DNA of 64,000 bases, from positions 310,001 through 374,000 of the forward strand of contig NZ_NEFZ01000004.1 of NCBI RefSeq assembly GCF_002135205.1. Reading direction: 5' to 3'. The notes below the pieces were generated by a model. It was not told the DNA's origin. It was given only the letters and a program-made list of their open reading frames with translations, and ran no database searches. The position numbers and the translations under genes were made by a program. This document shows positions 23,344 through 32,710 of this stretch, piece by piece (position 1 is the first letter of the stretch; each line of letters opens with the position of its first letter). This stretch comes from Acinetobacter sp. ANC 4204. Its GTDB lineage: Bacteria > Pseudomonadota > Gammaproteobacteria > Pseudomonadales > Moraxellaceae.

Positions 23344-26151
23344 TTATTCCCCAAACTGTAAAGCACAACTAATGGCTATTTCAGTGGTAAAAATATCGGT
23401 CTGCGCCTGTTTAGCTTCAGCTTCCAATTCATCTAATCGTTCACGCAATGTCATGGTGATTTCTTCAGGATTACCGTCAGGATCATATCGAGTTACACTG
23501 ATATGCTGATCAGGATCTTGCATGATGATATCGAGTGCCGCTGACTCTTCAGGACCATCACCAAATAATGAACCTTGGCGCGGATCACCAAGCGCATCAA
23601 TGCGATTGATTTCACTTTGTATATTGTCAGAAATAGCTTTAGCACTGCGCTTATTCGTATCAAACACATTTAAAAACTGTTTCGCACCATCACTCAAACC
23701 ATCATCAATGAGCTGAATCTGATTTAAATAATCATCTACAGTTTGACCATTGGCCTTTAAATCACTGAGCTTTTGCGCGGCTTGAGATAAGTCCTTTGCC
23801 AATGTGTTTGTATGTCGCCCACCTTGTTTCACCAATGCACTCAATTGTGCCAACTGTGGAGCTGCACGAAGCAAGGCGTTTAAAACGGTTTTACTATCAT
23901 CGTCGATGTTTTCATATAGTCTCGTCACAAGACTAGAATCATCGTACGCACTCTGCATAATTGCCGATTCAATACGCTGTTTCCCGCCTTGTGACAAACG
24001 TCCGTCATCAGTCAGGATATTTGGCTTTTCAGACTCCGGGAGTGAATTTACAAATCCTCGAATGAAGTCCATAGAACCATCTAGGTTGATCGAGCCATCA
24101 TTATTGATTTTGAGTAATGATGCATCGGGTAAACGATCTACGTCACTGGTTGCACGCTCAGACGCACTGTACTGCGCCACATCAGCTTCATTGGCTAACT
24201 TTGTGAATTGCACACGATCTGTATCTGTTAAGCGTGTACGGACTAATACAGGTCTATCAATGCCTGAAATATCCCAACCTTTCTCAGTAGCATATTTTTC
24301 AATATACGCTCGGTAATCGTCTGCTTTTCCTGTTTCATATGCACGGGTAATTGCCAATGTACGACCATTGCCCGATTCAACAACATTGTCCACCCCGATA
24401 ATTGGTGCACCATCTGAAAGCTTAGCCGACTCTCCTAACCATTCAGGATTTAAATCATCTGCCATACTTTCAATTTGTTGGCGTGATGCTTCACGTGTTC
24501 GGTCGCGTGGTTGTAAATCGGCTGGGTATAGTGGGTTCACGCCATAGGCTGCATCATTTGATGCAATTAACTCGCCTAAAGATTTAACCTCGTATGCGAA
24601 GTCATAACTTGAACCATCCATGCCCATTGCAGTAGACACATTATTACCAGTGTAATTTTTATATTTACCAGTATTGATGAAATCCTTTACCCGATTTACA
24701 TAATTGATGGTTTCAGTGGCTTTAGGTTTACCATTTTTCTGCATGGCTTTACCATTCGCAAAACCACCGTTGTAGTGTGCAGCTAATACAAATGGGTCTT
24801 TGGTTTTGTATTGTTCAGACATTTCACGAACGAGATACAAGGCCATTTCAGTGGCATGTTCTGGATTATTAATATCCCATTTCTTCTTGTAAGTACGCTC
24901 TAGCCCTGCCTGTGTTTCAGGCATGATCTGCATAATTGACTGAGCACCCTTAGGTGAAACTTGATTGTTATGTGATTTCTCACCAGCACGGCGTACAGCC
25001 GTTAAAAGTGGTACGGCCCACTCCATATCCATAGACTTTGCTTTATTGCCTAATAGCGCATCTAAACGCGGATCGTCATAGCGGATATTTTTATATTCAC
25101 TTGGGCTTATCGTTACTGGTCTTTGCTTTTCCTCACCCTTAACAACGTGCTGTACGTTGACTGGTCGCCCGATACGCAAGTTGTTTTGAGCTTCATCCAT
25201 ATTCTTGAAATGGTTGTTGGCCTGCACTGGGTTTGACGGTTTAACAGGTGAAGCGGCATTATCAAATTCAACCTCATTCGCAACCAATGTTGATTGCACT
25301 TGAGTTGTGTCTGCTTCTATCTGTTCAGGTGTACGGTTTAAATAGTGACTAGCCCCACGTGCAGCGCCAAACATCAGCGCATTCAACACTAAATCCGTAC
25401 CGACACTTTCCCCTGTAATTTCATACTTTTTGGCCTGTTTATCATAGCCCTCAGACTCAAGCACCTGACCGCTTGCGTATTGGCCCGCAGTTGATAATGC
25501 CGTTGCTCCACCTACTGATAGAGCTGCATCTTTAACAACTCCACCAGTGCCTTTGAAACCATAGCTGATTGGCAATATTGTTGAAGCTGCTGCAACACCG
25601 CCATCAATCAATGCTGTAGTAGTTGCGGTATCTTCATCAACTCCCTTATGAATTAATTCATCTCGGCTGTAGTTTGTTTCAGATAAACCTGTAAGTGCTG
25701 CAGCACCAGCTGGACCCGCAATTAAACCACCACCCAAAGCACGTGTACCCATATCAGAAATGCCAAAAAGCATATTACCGACGAAACCTGAGTTCTGTGC
25801 ATCTTGCAGTTCTTCAACCTGCATCACTAATGCGTCACGGCGATCTTTGTTCTTTTCTTCATGTACATCTGAAAATGACTTTTCACGTACATCCAATGCC
25901 CCATCTAGGCCGCCATTCCGTACATCATCAATAGAGTACTGCAAATGGTCAGCAACACGCTCAAAAGGCTTCTTAGCTGTGTCATAAACCTTTACTGCAC
26001 CTGCAGCAATACCGCGTGGAATAGCAGTTGCAGCACCATCAAATAAACCTGCTTCTTTTTTAGGTTGCTTGGGTGCTTTGCCTAAACCCTGAGCATTCAT
26101 TTCATTGATAGATTGCTGTTCGCTATCGTCAATTTCACTGAGCCAGTTCAT
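23344..26151 (-). CDS. Internal virion protein: lytic transglycosylase plus DdrB/ParB-like domain
   Basis: 935 aa. Glycine/alanine-rich hydrophobic stretch at residues 125-215. Lytic transglycosylase domain at about 390-490: RRAGEKSHNNQVSPKGAQSI (catalytic Glu in GEKS), MQIMPETQ, AAHYNGG. Next, about 545-700, a ParB/DdrB-like domain: IIGVDNVVESGNGRTLAITR, then RPVLVRTRL and ASERATSDVDRL, which I recall from phage polyvalent proteins. The rest is helical. The transglycosylase opens peptidoglycan during DNA entry as in T7 gp16; the second domain suggests a protein that also acts on DNA after injection. Confidence 0.75.
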   Translation of the reverse strand: MNWLSEIDDSEQQSINEMNAQGLGKAPKQPKKEAGLFDGAATAIPRGIAAGAVKVYDTAKKPFERVADHLQYSIDDVRNGGLDGALDVREKSFSDVHEEKNKDRRDALVMQVEELQDAQNSGFVGNMLFGISDMGTRALGGGLIAGPAGAAALTGLSETNYSRDELIHKGVDEDTATTTALIDGGVAAASTILPISYGFKGTGGVVKDAALSVGGATALSTAGQYASGQVLESEGYDKQAKKYEITGESVGTDLVLNALMFGAARGASHYLNRTPEQIEADTTQVQSTLVANEVEFDNAASPVKPSNPVQANNHFKNMDEAQNNLRIGRPVNVQHVVKGEEKQRPVTISPSEYKNIRYDDPRLDALLGNKAKSMDMEWAVPLLTAVRRAGEKSHNNQVSPKGAQSIMQIMPETQAGLERTYKKKWDINNPEHATEMALYLVREMSEQYKTKDPFVLAAHYNGGFANGKAMQKNGKPKATETINYVNRVKDFINTGKYKNYTGNNVSTAMGMDGSSYDFAYEVKSLGELIASNDAAYGVNPLYPADLQPRDRTREASRQQIESMADDLNPEWLGESAKLSDGAPIIGVDNVVESGNGRTLAITRAYETGKADDYRAYIEKYATEKGWDISGIDRPVLVRTRLTDTDRVQFTKLANEADVAQYSASERATSDVDRLPDASLLKINNDGSINLDGSMDFIRGFVNSLPESEKPNILTDDGRLSQGGKQRIESAIMQSAYDDSSLVTRLYENIDDDSKTVLNALLRAAPQLAQLSALVKQGGRHTNTLAKDLSQAAQKLSDLKANGQTVDDYLNQIQLIDDGLSDGAKQFLNVFDTNKRSAKAISDNIQSEINRIDALGDPRQGSLFGDGPEESAALDIIMQDPDQHISVTRYDPDGNPEEITMTLRERLDELEAEAKQAQTDIFTTEIAISCALQFGE

Positions 26152-28217
26152 TATTTAGTCGCTCCATTAATCATGATTCGCCAATTAACACCATCAATCT
26201 GCAATGGATTGCCACGCTCATTAAGTAAATCGTACTGAATTTCCCCCTTTTTGCTTCGCACTGGTGATTGTCGTAAACGTAAGGTTTTTAGCTCTGCCTC
26301 GGTCATGCCTGTGTGCTTGGCCAATGACGCATAACCTGCATCAAGACGACTTTCAAAAGTGTCATCAGTCATTCCGTATGGCATAGCTACCTTCCAATCC
26401 TGTAGCTTTCCACCCATATAATTCTTTAGCGAGCCTGACTGTTGATGTACACCGCCAGTGGCAAAAGCTAAGGCAAACTTCAGCACGTCTTTATTTGGCT
26501 GCTCGTCTGCTTTGTCATGCTGTAAATTTCTTGCCTCCATGGTATCGGCATACACAGCGCGAAAAACGTTATATGCATTATTGGCACTGGTACCTGAAAC
26601 TGTATTGCCCACATAACTGTTAAATGCGGCTTTTAATTCAGCATCCTTGGGCATGATTAACTGTTTGTTTTTTAAAATTTGCGTGCCGTTGACGATAGAT
26701 GTAGAAAGCTTACGCCCCTCTGTGCTTTGAAATTTATTCATATCTGCAAGGCCAGCAGCAACATAGTTCTGATCACCTGACCCTAGCTGACCTAACACTG
26801 AACCCCAAATACGTGATCCATTTGGATGCCCTTTGGATTTTGAGATTAAGCCACTAATAAAATTTAGTTTTTCATTTACTCCCATACCATCAAAGGCTTT
26901 CTTTGCTTCGGGTAAATCTTCCTCAGAAATTGGCTTTAATGTGATGTTGGCATCTTTTAAAGACAATTGACTAATACCGTTATCAACTGCTCCATCAATC
27001 CACGCACTAGGATTCGATTTAAGCGTGTTTCCACCTAAGCTATGCACTTGCAAGCCTGCTTCACGAACAACTTGATTTGGGTTGGTTTTAGCTGTCTGTA
27101 GCTTAGATTTATAAATATCCTCGTAGGCATTCAAAATCTTTTCTTCATCTGCTGCATTTGCAGATGGCGTGTTTTTCATCTTGGCTTTTTGTTCATTGAT
27201 TAGTCTTTGTTGTTCAGATGTGGACTTATTTGCAAAACGTTGAAAATTTACAGACTGCTTTTGAAGAAATTTAAACTCAGTTTCGCTTTCAGTTCCCGCT
27301 ACAGCCTTACTCACATTGTTCTCATATTCTGAGTCTTGTGCACGGCCTGTAAGCACATTCGCTTTATAGTCATTCAAAAGCTTGCTTGCTTCTGAATTGC
27401 GCTTATTTTCTTCAACACGAACTTGTGTATCAATCGCATCAATACGGCTTAAAACCTGATTTTTCTTTTGCTGTAATGTCTGTCCATCGGTATAGCCAAA
27501 TCCACCGTTATCCATTTTGGTAATCAACTGGTGCAATGAATTGGTGTCTTTACTCTCTATAGCACTGGAAATAGCTCCCTCAATTTCGAGAATATCTTGC
27601 CCTGATTCAAAGGCATTTACACGAGCTTGTATATCCGCTGCAGGTAGATTCAAACTAGCAAGATTGGATTCTAAATATGCACGCCCTTGCTTACGATCAT
27701 AACGTGAAGCAATGTCGCCATAGCGATCCGCTAGAACAACACCTTTTTGCATATCTGCACGCAATTGCAACGGCAATAAACCTGATGCCTGACGATTCAC
27801 ATTGTCACGCCAGTAGTTGTTTAAATCTGGACGCGCAAACTCAGGGAGTTCTGATTCAATTTGCTTGTAACGATCCTCTGACCATTTGTTTAAAGCCTCT
27901 TGACCAGCCTTGGCATTGTAATCACCATTAGATACACCATTTTTCACAAGCGTAACTTGCTCATTCATTTCAGTGGTCATGATGTCATCAAGCTTTACTT
28001 TCGCTTCTTGCTTGGCTAGATCATTGTTGAATAACTCTAGGCGTTTGGCACTTAGTTCAGCTTCTTGCTGTGCCTTGTCTTTAGTATCAACATATTGACC
28101 AATTGTTTGAGATACCCCCTCTAAACCTTGAGCAATAGCATTACTCTGCTGTGGCATCTGGATACGCTGAACCTCTGGCATTGCTTTACCAAAATTACCC
28201 ATAGGGATTCTAGCCAT
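26151..28217 (-). CDS. Internal virion protein, helical (T7 gp15 slot)
   Basis: 688 aa from ATG 28217, which overlaps the upstream stop (TAATG). Almost entirely helical, rich in Gln, Asn, Lys and Ala, with no membrane segment. Starts ARIPMGNFGKAMPEVQ. Position between the gp14-like and transglycosylase genes matches the middle ejection protein of T7-type core complexes. No enzymatic motif. Confidence 0.65.
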   Translation of the reverse strand: MARIPMGNFGKAMPEVQRIQMPQQSNAIAQGLEGVSQTIGQYVDTKDKAQQEAELSAKRLELFNNDLAKQEAKVKLDDIMTTEMNEQVTLVKNGVSNGDYNAKAGQEALNKWSEDRYKQIESELPEFARPDLNNYWRDNVNRQASGLLPLQLRADMQKGVVLADRYGDIASRYDRKQGRAYLESNLASLNLPAADIQARVNAFESGQDILEIEGAISSAIESKDTNSLHQLITKMDNGGFGYTDGQTLQQKKNQVLSRIDAIDTQVRVEENKRNSEASKLLNDYKANVLTGRAQDSEYENNVSKAVAGTESETEFKFLQKQSVNFQRFANKSTSEQQRLINEQKAKMKNTPSANAADEEKILNAYEDIYKSKLQTAKTNPNQVVREAGLQVHSLGGNTLKSNPSAWIDGAVDNGISQLSLKDANITLKPISEEDLPEAKKAFDGMGVNEKLNFISGLISKSKGHPNGSRIWGSVLGQLGSGDQNYVAAGLADMNKFQSTEGRKLSTSIVNGTQILKNKQLIMPKDAELKAAFNSYVGNTVSGTSANNAYNVFRAVYADTMEARNLQHDKADEQPNKDVLKFALAFATGGVHQQSGSLKNYMGGKLQDWKVAMPYGMTDDTFESRLDAGYASLAKHTGMTEAELKTLRLRQSPVRSKKGEIQYDLLNERGNPLQIDGVNWRIMINGATK

Positions 28218-28645
28218 TATTTCCACCCTCCCCGCGAACCATAAGTTGAAGCACCTGAACTCGCCGCACCTAATGCACCTCCAATCAAAGCAGACTGTGC
28301 ATTATTTTTATGTACACTCGCTTCACCGTTTAATCGCTGTGATGCGTTATAACCTGTAATTTCTGCCATAGCAGCATCGTATTGACCGTCTTTCTCAATC
28401 TGATCATTAATCACAACCGCTGTGCCTTCGTTCACATCAAGTCCATTTTCTGCAGCTGCTGCACGTGCGGCAGATTGCTGTTTTTCTTTCTCCTTACGAA
28501 TGCGCTCTGCTTCTAAACGCCCCTGTGCCGATACCGCTTTTGCGTCTGCTTCAGCTTGTTTCTCTTGGTACTTGCTATCTTCGTGCTGGGTGTATCCAGT
28601 ATATGCTGCTGATACTACCGCTACTGCAACTGCTGCCCATGACAT
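28217..28645 (-). CDS. Internal virion protein, gp14-like
   Basis: 142 aa. Short hydrophobic start (AAVAVAVVSAAYTGY), a charged alanine-rich helix (EAERIRKEKEKQQSAARAAA), and a glycine-rich tail. The same plan occurs in T7 gp14-type core proteins, which form a pore in the outer membrane. It overlaps both neighbours by one base, part of a tightly packed run of ejection genes. Confidence 0.65.
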   Translation of the reverse strand: MSWAAVAVAVVSAAYTGYTQHEDSKYQEKQAEADAKAVSAQGRLEAERIRKEKEKQQSAARAAAAENGLDVNEGTAVVINDQIEKDGQYDAAMAEITGYNASQRLNGEASVHKNNAQSALIGGALGAASSGASTYGSRGGWK

Positions 28646-29130
28646 TACTCAATCTCCTTACACTGGCTTTGAAGTGATGCAAGAAATTGATTAATCTCTT
28701 CTTCGGGAACAATTACCTGCTTTTCAATTTCTTCTAAATCAGTACTAATGGTGGGGTGAACTGTCATCCAAGACGTATCTTCATGAAAGTAACCAATACG
28801 TTTTGTACCCGGCATGGATTTAATCACGGCGGGTGCTTTTAAATACTCAATGCCATTTTCGGTGGCCACTGTAAGTGATCCACGTAATAGAACATTCATG
28901 TGCTCTGTTCGGTGCATCTTACTCACAACCAAAGTACCTGCTTTTGCATCCATCTGGCGCATATAAACACCTGGTGCAAAATGGTGAACCACTGGCACAT
29001 CAATCAGCTCAGCATGATCTGTAATTTGCTCTTGAATATCTCGTACAACATCAATGTATTCACGGTTCTGAGCTTCCCCAAGGATTCGGGCCAACAGCTC
29101 TTTATTTTCATGCGGGATAATCTCGTTCAT
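28645..29130 (-). CDS. Cupin-like virion-operon protein
   Basis: 161 aa. Middle section reads as a small beta-barrel: HHFAPGVYMRQMDAKAGTLV, KMHRTEHMNVLLRGSL, ending with HP near residue 128. The order G-x-Y-x-R, H-x4-H, G-x-L is that of cupin folds. Similar proteins occur with GNAT proteins in podovirus morphogenesis operons. Role unknown. Confidence 0.6.
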   Translation of the reverse strand: MNEIIPHENKELLARILGEAQNREYIDVVRDIQEQITDHAELIDVPVVHHFAPGVYMRQMDAKAGTLVVSKMHRTEHMNVLLRGSLTVATENGIEYLKAPAVIKSMPGTKRIGYFHEDTSWMTVHPTISTDLEEIEKQVIVPEEEINQFLASLQSQCKEIE

Positions 29131-29132
29131 GC

Positions 29133-29585
29133 TTATAGCTCCATATCCAATAAAGTGCCGTATTCCCGAAAACCGAAGCGCTCATACAATCGCAAACAGC
29201 CTTTTGTATTAATGCCAGTTGTGGTACCACATTGAATTCGGCTTGCTCCCATGTGTTTAGCCCAATTCACAAAAGCATCAATCAAAAAAAGTGGCACACG
29301 GCTAGCACGGTATTCTGGTTGAACATAAAAGACTTGCTCAAATGCAATCACATCATTGTTAAACCAATCCTTAGTTGTTAAGCAGACAATTCCACCGATG
29401 ATCTTTTGATCACTTTCAACAACAAAGACCGCCCCCTGTCCACTGATCACACCCTCAAGATTCCGCAGTAATGCATCTGCATCAAAGTCACGGCTTGAAT
29501 AGTTAGGAGCTTCTTGAATAAATGATTTCCCCAATGCAACCAAAGCGGGTACATCGGGGAGTTTTGCTGTACGTACTAGCATCAC
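29133..29585 (-). CDS. GNAT-family N-acetyltransferase in the structural operon
   Basis: 150 aa. GNAT layout: N-terminal strand MLVRTAKLPDVPAL, strand VFVVESDQKIIGGIV, then VFYVQPEYRASRVP (acetyl-CoA pyrophosphate loop region, a degenerate Q/R-x-x-G/A-x), and C-terminal LRLYERFGFREYG. The typical target of phage GNATs inside virion operons is not known. It may acetylate a host or virion protein. One-base overlap with tail tubular B. Confidence 0.75.
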   Translation of the reverse strand: MMLVRTAKLPDVPALVALGKSFIQEAPNYSSRDFDADALLRNLEGVISGQGAVFVVESDQKIIGGIVCLTTKDWFNNDVIAFEQVFYVQPEYRASRVPLFLIDAFVNWAKHMGASRIQCGTTTGINTKGCLRLYERFGFREYGTLLDMEL

Positions 29586-31654
29586 TATTTCTCGTTAATT
29601 GATAACTGCATAGTGATAGCTTGCAAGTGAAATGGCAGGGGTTTGCTGTGTGTTATGACTAAAGGGATTCTATGTAAATCTTCCCATGATCCACCTTCTT
29701 CCAAGTGATAGCCTGTATGCGGCTTTCGTGGTGCAAGTGGGTTATCGTCATAGGTGAAAATTTCAATCATTTCACCATTTAATTCGGGTGCAATAGTGTT
29801 GTTAAAAAAGAATGCTGTACGATCGACCTTAGCTTTGTGCAACATGCTAGACAGTGGCGCTTGATTTAATTCAGGCGGAAATAGTTCAACAGTACAATGG
29901 ATCGGCTGACCGACTTTAATCGACTCTCCGTTTAATTCATCATCAAAAACTAAATTGTCTCCATCCTCTTCGAAGTTGGCTTGATATATAAAATCATCCC
30001 CTTGGTGATATGCCACAACATCTTCGAGCAGATTAGGCTTTAAAACTTGCCCACCCTCCACGACCAATGTGCGTTCTGAGTCCACATAAGCATCGAAAGT
30101 TACTTGCTCGAAACAAGTCGTTCCATTTCTATTAATCAGCATAAAACATAGGTCTGAACCCAATGCTGTTGGTATAGAGCACATGCTAATTACCTTGCCA
30201 CCAAAGTCATGCTGTGCCCACGCAATAACTTCTTGGTCTCGATTGAAAGTAATGGATGCCACCATGCCATCACCTAAAACACACCAAACTATACTCTCAG
30301 GTTCCTGCTGGTAGCTGATTTCACTAATACCGTTGTGCAATTCACCGATATGTGAAGACAATGCGCTGATCTCAGGGGATACCAACCCGTCAACTTCATA
30401 ACGATAGGACAATGCACGTAAGCGCTCACCGCCACGCTGAATGAAAAGTAACTCATTACCCACCCGACAAGGTCTTGTAACTGGATACGCTCCATACGCT
30501 GTGTGCTCATTAATATTCACTGTAGTCGGGGTAAGAGCCCCATCGGAATCCACCATATATTCACCACCCGAAGTCAAACAAACGACCCCGCGCTGTGCTT
30601 CCAAGAATAAAATACTGTTGGCAAGTCCTGATGCTGACACAACACTAAATGCGTCTGAATCCTCTGTGGTCTCTAAAAAGTTAGCGTTACCACCAACTGC
30701 ACTAAACCAAATCTTATTAGGTGATTTTTTTGTATTTGCCAATACCAAACGCTGTTTAAAATATGTGCAACAACGTGGATAACCATCCGTACTGTTAAAG
30801 GCAGGTGATAATATCGTCCAAGCACGCTCGATCGCTTTCACATCAGACTCTAACTCGACCAAGACTGTTCCATTGATCAGTGCAGCGCTTACATACTGAG
30901 TAACTTTGATAACACCGCCATTGATCTGAACATAATTACCTACATCCGTTGATAAAAAACCACCTGACGTTGCTGTAACAACAGCCCAATATGATAAAGA
31001 AGTGTCAGGTTGTTGCCCCGTATTGTCTGCTGTAGCTTGATAAACAATATTATTTGAGTAACGAACAACATCACCAGTTAAGTAAGCTGTCCCTGCTACC
31101 CATTCGCTAATCACATCTAACTGTATTGATACAGATGCCCCCACGTCTTTGCCTGATGGCTTTGCTTTTCGAAACGGAGAACGCGCATCATCATCGTCTG
31201 TGGGCGCATTCGTAAAGACAAACTCGCCTAAATCCCAATTCGTAAAGTCAGTCGATGATCTAAAACGCTGAATAGCTACATCACTATGGGCTAAGAAAAT
31301 TTCATAGCGATACTGCACAAACTGAACGTCAGGCACCTGTTCTGCGGTATATGGAGTGGCAACAGTCGCCACAATTTCTTGACTGCGCGGGTTGTATATA
31401 TCAATGCTTAGTGGTTTAAAGATCAGTAAGTAAGACTTGTCGGAATTAACAACAAATGGAATTAAACGAATTGCGGTTGATGCACTGTTTAAAAATAATG
31501 TTCCTGGTCTTTTTCTAACGCCACCCTCAACAAGAGGGATAACATTGGTTAGTGTCTTTGCACCATTTGCGTACTGTTGAATATCCGTGCGTGTATACAA
31601 TGTTGGAGCAAGCTCACCGGCACTGAAATTGTTTTTCATTACAACTTGCTTCAT
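29585..31654 (-). CDS. Tail tubular protein B (nozzle)
   Basis: 689 aa from ATG 31654, which overlaps the stop of tail tubular A by one base; a frame extends upstream but lies inside that gene. Begins KNNFSAGELAPTLYTRTD and carries LVEGGVRKRPGTLF, both hallmarks of T7 gp12-like nozzle proteins. Rich in beta strands. It forms the distal end of the short tail. Confidence 0.88.
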   Translation of the reverse strand: MKQVVMKNNFSAGELAPTLYTRTDIQQYANGAKTLTNVIPLVEGGVRKRPGTLFLNSASTAIRLIPFVVNSDKSYLLIFKPLSIDIYNPRSQEIVATVATPYTAEQVPDVQFVQYRYEIFLAHSDVAIQRFRSSTDFTNWDLGEFVFTNAPTDDDDARSPFRKAKPSGKDVGASVSIQLDVISEWVAGTAYLTGDVVRYSNNIVYQATADNTGQQPDTSLSYWAVVTATSGGFLSTDVGNYVQINGGVIKVTQYVSAALINGTVLVELESDVKAIERAWTILSPAFNSTDGYPRCCTYFKQRLVLANTKKSPNKIWFSAVGGNANFLETTEDSDAFSVVSASGLANSILFLEAQRGVVCLTSGGEYMVDSDGALTPTTVNINEHTAYGAYPVTRPCRVGNELLFIQRGGERLRALSYRYEVDGLVSPEISALSSHIGELHNGISEISYQQEPESIVWCVLGDGMVASITFNRDQEVIAWAQHDFGGKVISMCSIPTALGSDLCFMLINRNGTTCFEQVTFDAYVDSERTLVVEGGQVLKPNLLEDVVAYHQGDDFIYQANFEEDGDNLVFDDELNGESIKVGQPIHCTVELFPPELNQAPLSSMLHKAKVDRTAFFFNNTIAPELNGEMIEIFTYDDNPLAPRKPHTGYHLEEGGSWEDLHRIPLVITHSKPLPFHLQAITMQLSINEK

Positions 31655-32217
31655 TAGTAACGTACTCCAATCAAATGGGGCGTGTACTCTGCTGCAAAGT
31701 CTTGTGCTGGTCGTTCTTGACCATTGATAGCACGTGCTTGTTTCAGCATATTCTGTAGCTTCTGCCATGCACTATCAGCTTCGGCATTGCTACCTGTGAT
31801 CGGCTTTGCAAGCTTGCTCACCAAATACAAGGACATGCACTCAGAAAATAATGAATCCCAAAGCTCTTCATTATCTTCATCACGGACATAGACCAAATTA
31901 ATAAGATTTGCGTTGGCTAGAATGTGACGACCTTCCATTTCATATTCAAGTTGGGCTGAATCGTATAAACGCACAAAGTCCTTGGGTAGTGGAAATGCAT
32001 TGCTATAGCCAAAAGCTGGATGTGTGCTCACAGGTGCAAGCTGTACGCGCTTCTTTGCGAATGACCAAGGGTGCATGCGCAATAAACCACGGCGTGTAGA
32101 GTCATAAATCGAAGCACAACGCCGTGCATTTTCTGTATTGTCCTCAAAAGATTGGATTGATTTAGCGCCAATCATGCTTAGCGCTTCATTGCAGATAGAT
32201 ATTGATGTTGCTGTCAT
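31654..32217 (-). CDS. Tail tubular protein A (adaptor)
   Basis: 187 aa from ATG 32217 (GAGGG of the terminator arm acts as ribosome site). ATSISICNEALSMIGAKSIQ at the start and TRRGLLRMHPWSFAKKR match gp11-like tubular proteins of T7, which join the portal to the nozzle. Co-translated with tail tubular B. Confidence 0.88.
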   Translation of the reverse strand: MTATSISICNEALSMIGAKSIQSFEDNTENARRCASIYDSTRRGLLRMHPWSFAKKRVQLAPVSTHPAFGYSNAFPLPKDFVRLYDSAQLEYEMEGRHILANANLINLVYVRDEDNEELWDSLFSECMSLYLVSKLAKPITGSNAEADSAWQKLQNMLKQARAINGQERPAQDFAAEYTPHLIGVRY

Positions 32218-32278
32218 AGAAAAAGCCCTCAAGTTTTGATTAGCTTGAGGGCTTTTAAGAGTGGGTTTGTTGGGTGTT
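32218..32278 (-). terminator. Terminator/ribosome-site hairpin with CAACAAA box (copy 4)
   Basis: Minus strand: box AACACCCAACAAACCC (32263-32278) starting at the stop codon of the gp49-like gene, then hairpin AAGCCCTCAAG/CTTGAGGGCTT (32222-32255), T-run, and ATG at 32217. GAGGG in the 3' arm serves the tail tubular A gene. Confidence 0.85.
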
Positions 32279-32639
32279 AGAGTTGTGCTTTGTGAAGCTT
32301 TTCTTTCAACAAATAACCTTCAAGCACCCAAATCTTTTCACGTGCATTGTTATAGGCAATTTTACGGCCCATTTCAGCATCGAAGTTTTCAGGACTTGCA
32401 CATGCTGACTCACCTGTAACTGTAAATCCATTCTCTAATGTAAGAATACAGAATGTTAATGTCTGTAGTGAAAGCGGCGCATCAAATACCTCTACACCAT
32501 TATCGCGCTTGCAAACTTCACGAGGCAGGATGTATTCAACTGCTTTGATTTTAGAATCAATATGATCGGGCGTTAAACGTGGTGCATTTAGCCCTTTGGC
32601 TTGAATTCTTTTTTCGATTTTCTGTTCTAAGTTACTCAT
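32277..32639 (-). CDS. Gp49-like phage protein
   Basis: 120 aa from ATG 32639. LTPDHIDSKIKAVEYILP, LTFCILTLENGFTVTGES and NFDAEMGRKIAYNNAREKIW match the Gp49 family of small phage proteins seen in many temperate phages; their function is not known. Placed between capsid and tail tubular genes, so likely made late. An earlier start would run through the capsid-gene terminator. Confidence 0.7.
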   Translation of the reverse strand: MSNLEQKIEKRIQAKGLNAPRLTPDHIDSKIKAVEYILPREVCKRDNGVEVFDAPLSLQTLTFCILTLENGFTVTGESACASPENFDAEMGRKIAYNNAREKIWVLEGYLLKEKLHKAQL

Positions 32640-32660
32640 CTTAATTTTCCCATTTAGATT

Positions 32661-32697
32661 AAAAAGAGACCCCACGCCCTGCTCGTAAAGCGTGAGG
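32661..32697 (-). terminator. Terminator after the capsid gene
   Basis: Minus strand CCTCACGC, 11-nt loop, GCGTGGGG, then TCTCTTTTTA, 14 bp past the capsid stop. This one lacks the CAACAAA box. Confidence 0.75.
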
Positions 32698-32710
32698 CCA
32701 AAGCTACGAC

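Noticed and set aside
23804..24316. 170-codon rightward frame opposite the transglycosylase/DdrB gene
   Set aside because: It is the antisense shadow of a well-supported gene, has no ribosome site and its translation is Ser/Arg/Cys-rich noise. Similar shadows at 20035, 21724, 22264 and 28422 were dropped.
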